Origin: CAMENZ01 sp041854955
GTDB taxonomy: Bacteria > Bacillota > Clostridia > Peptostreptococcales > Anaerovoracaceae
Assembly: GCA_041854955.1 (NCBI GenBank)
Contig: JBHADF010000075.1
Location: forward strand, 1 to 8,034
Length of the DNA stretch: 8,034 nt
Reading direction: 5' to 3'
Position 1 is the first letter of the stretch. Every line of letters begins with the position of its first letter. Below the pieces are notes generated by a model. The model made no database searches, was not told where the DNA came from, and saw nothing but the letters and a program-made list of their open reading frames with translations. Below are positions 5,462 through 8,034 of this stretch, piece by piece. Position numbers and translations under genes: made by a program.

Positions 5462-8034
5462 ATGACGAAACTAAAGAGAGTAGGGATGATGTTCCTGATG
5501 TTCACCCTGCTTTTCACAGGGCTGTCTTTTAACTTGGGTACAGACAGAGCTGAGGCATATAGCAGTGCAACCTTTGAGAAGGGGGCAAAGCTGAAAGATG
5601 CTCAAGGTATACCTTATCAATACACAGGCAGAGAGATGTCATATATGCAGATATATTATCCCGATTATGATACTCTGTCTCTTCAGATTGGAAGTGCCAT
5701 AGAAGAGCCATATTTACAGGAATATCGTGTGGAAAAAGACGGCAAAATGACGGTGGCCTACTGTGTGGAGCATGGAGTGGTTACCAACACAGCTGCGGAA
5801 CTTACCGCTGTTACACAGAACACGGATTTTGACAGCTATGTGGAGAGAACCTACAAAAAAGAAGGGAAAAAATATATCCTTGATAACATCGGTCTCATCA
5901 CATACTATGGAAGGCTTCAGGGAAGCACCATTGAAGTGCTAAAGGATTCTGAAGGAGAGAGAGGCTTAGGCTTCAAAAATTCCAAGTGGTATAAGGATTC
6001 CACCACGTATACCTTAGACGATTGGGAAGCGGCCACCAGGCAGCTGATCCACGAAACTCAGCAGGAGTTTAGAGATAAGAATTTTAAACTTGCTGGAACA
6101 ACCCTCCGATATCAGGATGGCTGGCGAGGTAATACATCAGGATTCATAAATAAACGACACTATCAGAACCCCATTAAAGGAAGAGCGGCCTATGATATCT
6201 ACAGATATATGGAAAAGCTGGTTCAAGACCACTACATAATTGAGCCTAAGCTGGCAAGTAGAACAGAAGAAACGGCCAAAGAAATCCGATTTACCGATGA
6301 GGATAATGACGGTATATGGGAGGCGAGAGTAAAGACTACCGCTGCCAAAGCCTATGATGTATTTACCGTAGGAGGAAAGGGAGCAGATAAGCTGACAATC
6401 ACCCTTGATAGAACCACAAACGAATATCTTTTGAAGTATAGTGGTGACCCGGATGATGCCGGAACTATTGAGATAAAGAAAAAAGTTCAAAGAAGAGATA
6501 AGAAGGTTGCTGATGATTTAACCTTCTGGGAAATGAAGACTGCTAACAGAAAGCATATTCAGCCCCTTGTAACAGGAAGTGTTGACCCTATTACATTTTT
6601 CTTAAAACCCACAAAGAACCCTCCCAAAGGAGACAGGCCGGAACCTGAGTATTTCCCTGTATTTTCCTTCAAGGTAAATAAGGTTGATGCCAACCCCGGC
6701 TTTGATGGTAACACATCCACTCCCATGGGGGATGCGGAGCTTAATGCAACCTATGTGCTTTTAAAAGACGGAGTTGAGGTTGACCGTGTAACTCTCGATA
6801 GCTATGGTTCTGAAATGACCCTAAGCGATAAACCCTGGGATAGCAAAACGGACTTTACAGAGACGGAAAGCGGAAGTAGAGACCATTATCTTCCCGGAAC
6901 CCCTCCTGTGTATCACTGCACCGTAAGCCCTACAAAGTTAGAATGGCGGTCTGCTCCTGTAAACTATGAGATAAGGGAAGTTCGCCCTGACGGAAGATTT
7001 GTAGAGCCTGACTCAGGAGTTAGAAAATATACAGTAAGCTACTACGGCTATTCCGATGATACGAGAACCTGTATAAATGACCCGGAGAACTGGACAGAGA
7101 TAAACTATCAGATAACGAGAGCAGTAACAGACGGAGCCCCTGTACCTAACGAGGGAACAGATACAGGAACTTTAGCAGCTGTTTCAGATGTACTCACCTT
7201 CGGTTCTCAGACCTTTGTAAACGATAACTATAGAGGAAAGCTGACCCTTTCAAAGTCCTTACAAAATGAAAATGTATTCGACCCTAACCCTTTAGGCGGT
7301 GTCCAGAAGGACTCCATAAAGTCTCTCTGGAGCTTAAAGCTGGATAGCTCAGGCTTTGAAAATCATCCCTATGTGAGATATATAAAAGAGGCGAGCCTTG
7401 TAGATGGAACGGCTGTATATAGAGTAGTTAGAGATAACAGTGGCCTCTCATCGGATACTGACCCTATGAAGGTAGGAACCAACGGAGATATGGTTATATA
7501 TGACATCCCCTACGGAGTATATACCATGTATGAAGTACAGGCTGATGATATTTCCTATGTGCTTGAAAATTTCAAGGTGGAAATAGGGGAACATAAACAG
7601 GTATATAGCCCTACCCAGGTAAATGATGATAGATATGACTATAACATCAGAGACAAGAAAAAGACCAATGTCATAAAGGTTATAAAGACCAATGCTGAGA
7701 CAGGAAAGACCGTATTTGAAGAAGGAACCAAGTTCTATATCAGATATAAGGGGAACCCTCTTTTAGCAGACCCTACCTCTGCACCTCACTATAATAGATT
7801 CCTCCCTAACGCAGAAAATATTTCAAAGTCCGGGCCTTTCACTTTCGAGTGTAACGCCAACGGCGAAATCGTAATACCGTACGAAATCCCTTGGGGAATC
7901 TATGAGATAATGGAGTGGAATTTACCTACAGGATACTTTGTAGGAAAATATAACGCTTCCGGAAAGGCAAGCTCTCACTCCTATGGAGAAATCCTTGAAG
8001 GGCAGCTAAAAGCTCTTTCAGGCTCCAACTACTC
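5462..8034 (+). CDS. Large secreted surface adhesin with thioester-like and Cna-B/SpaA-like domains, 3'-truncated
   Basis: The frame runs open from ATG 5462 to the window end (857 complete codons, no stop). The N-terminus is a signal peptide: MTKLKR, a hydrophobic core at about residues 8-24, and an AEA cleavage site after residue 32. Residues about 50-210 resemble a Gram-positive thioester domain, with the TVAYCVEHG motif (Cys101) and a later DDWEAATRQLIHETQQEF block (186-203). In known members a Cys and a Gln form a thioester that binds host ligands covalently. Residues about 275-385 form a beta-rich spacer ending QPLVTGSVDPITFFLKP. Next come Cna-B/SpaA-like modules: about 402-510 (FSFKVNKVDA ... 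YEIREV), about 592-710 (KLTLSKSL ... YGVYTMYEV) and 735-830 (NVIKVIKTNAETGK ... WGIYEIMEWNLPTGY). These match the 'K-x-D/N-x-x-TG ... G-x-Y-x-x-x-E-x-x-x-P-x-GY' pattern that forms Lys-Asn isopeptide bonds. A C-terminal LPxTG-type sorting signal would lie beyond the window. By eye the DNA is more AT-rich than coaW or the pilus genes. The surface-protein class is clear; the ligand is unknown. Confidence 0.85.
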   Translation, partial: MTKLKRVGMMFLMFTLLFTGLSFNLGTDRAEAYSSATFEKGAKLKDAQGIPYQYTGREMSYMQIYYPDYDTLSLQIGSAIEEPYLQEYRVEKDGKMTVAYCVEHGVVTNTAAELTAVTQNTDFDSYVERTYKKEGKKYILDNIGLITYYGRLQGSTIEVLKDSEGERGLGFKNSKWYKDSTTYTLDDWEAATRQLIHETQQEFRDKNFKLAGTTLRYQDGWRGNTSGFINKRHYQNPIKGRAAYDIYRYMEKLVQDHYIIEPKLASRTEETAKEIRFTDEDNDGIWEARVKTTAAKAYDVFTVGGKGADKLTITLDRTTNEYLLKYSGDPDDAGTIEIKKKVQRRDKKVADDLTFWEMKTANRKHIQPLVTGSVDPITFFLKPTKNPPKGDRPEPEYFPVFSFKVNKVDANPGFDGNTSTPMGDAELNATYVLLKDGVEVDRVTLDSYGSEMTLSDKPWDSKTDFTETESGSRDHYLPGTPPVYHCTVSPTKLEWRSAPVNYEIREVRPDGRFVEPDSGVRKYTVSYYGYSDDTRTCINDPENWTEINYQITRAVTDGAPVPNEGTDTGTLAAVSDVLTFGSQTFVNDNYRGKLTLSKSLQNENVFDPNPLGGVQKDSIKSLWSLKLDSSGFENHPYVRYIKEASLVDGTAVYRVVRDNSGLSSDTDPMKVGTNGDMVIYDIPYGVYTMYEVQADDISYVLENFKVEIGEHKQVYSPTQVNDDRYDYNIRDKKKTNVIKVIKTNAETGKTVFEEGTKFYIRYKGNPLLADPTSAPHYNRFLPNAENISKSGPFTFECNANGEIVIPYEIPWGIYEIMEWNLPTGYFVGKYNASGKASSHSYGEILEGQLKALSGSNY

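Noticed and set aside
6137..6490. 117-codon open frame on the - strand
   Set aside because: It is antisense to the adhesin gene, with no start signals or recognisable product.
1..8034. CRISPR arrays, tRNA or rRNA genes, insertion sequences
   Set aside because: No regularly spaced direct repeats, no cloverleaf or rRNA-like stretch, and no transposase motif or terminal repeats were seen on either strand.

Overview
This window most likely comes from a low-to-moderate GC Gram-positive anaerobe (Firmicutes, Clostridia/Tissierellia type). That placement is inferred from strong AGGAGG-type ribosome-binding sites, frequent ATA and AGA/AGG codons, a type II pantothenate kinase, and a sortase-class surface protein with thioester and Cna-B/SpaA-like domains. 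I cannot name the species. All supported genes are on the + strand and coding density is very high.

Region 1 (start to 4352) is the distal part of a Tad/Flp-type (type IVc) pilus operon. It runs from a 5'-truncated CpaB/RcpC-like SAF protein, through a CpaF/TadA-type secretion ATPase and TadB-like and TadC-like platform proteins, to four tandem small single-span membrane proteins. Three of the four begin MKNLI and the fourth begins MKEVI. Genes are joined by 1-10 nt gaps or by ATGA/TTGA overlaps, so co-transcription and translational coupling are likely. The small proteins (55, 46, 114 and 84 aa) occupy the slot where Flp pilins or TadE/TadF pseudopilins are expected, but lack an obvious G|xxxxE prepilin-peptidase site. 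They are the least explained part of the window. One of them (3620-3760) is very short and has a GTG start.

Region 2 (4353-5295) holds a well-formed sigma-A-like promoter with a small inverted repeat over its -35 element, followed by coaW, a type II pantothenate kinase for the first step of CoA synthesis. It appears to be a separate housekeeping unit.

Region 3 (5296-5461) is a 166-base intergenic stretch. It contains a perfect 10-bp inverted repeat, a possible promoter whose -35 lies in that repeat, a Rho-independent terminator hairpin with a T-tract, and a consensus ribosome-binding site. The terminator ends only about 30 bases before the next start codon, so it may close coaW or act as an attenuator in the adhesin leader.

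Region 4 (5462 to window end) is a large secreted surface protein cut off by the window. It has a signal peptide with an AEA cleavage site, an N-terminal thioester-like adhesin domain (Cys101), a beta-rich stalk, and at least two to three Cna-B/SpaA-like modules. The pilus operon and the adhesin may together form a surface-attachment locus, but that functional link is inferred from proximity alone.
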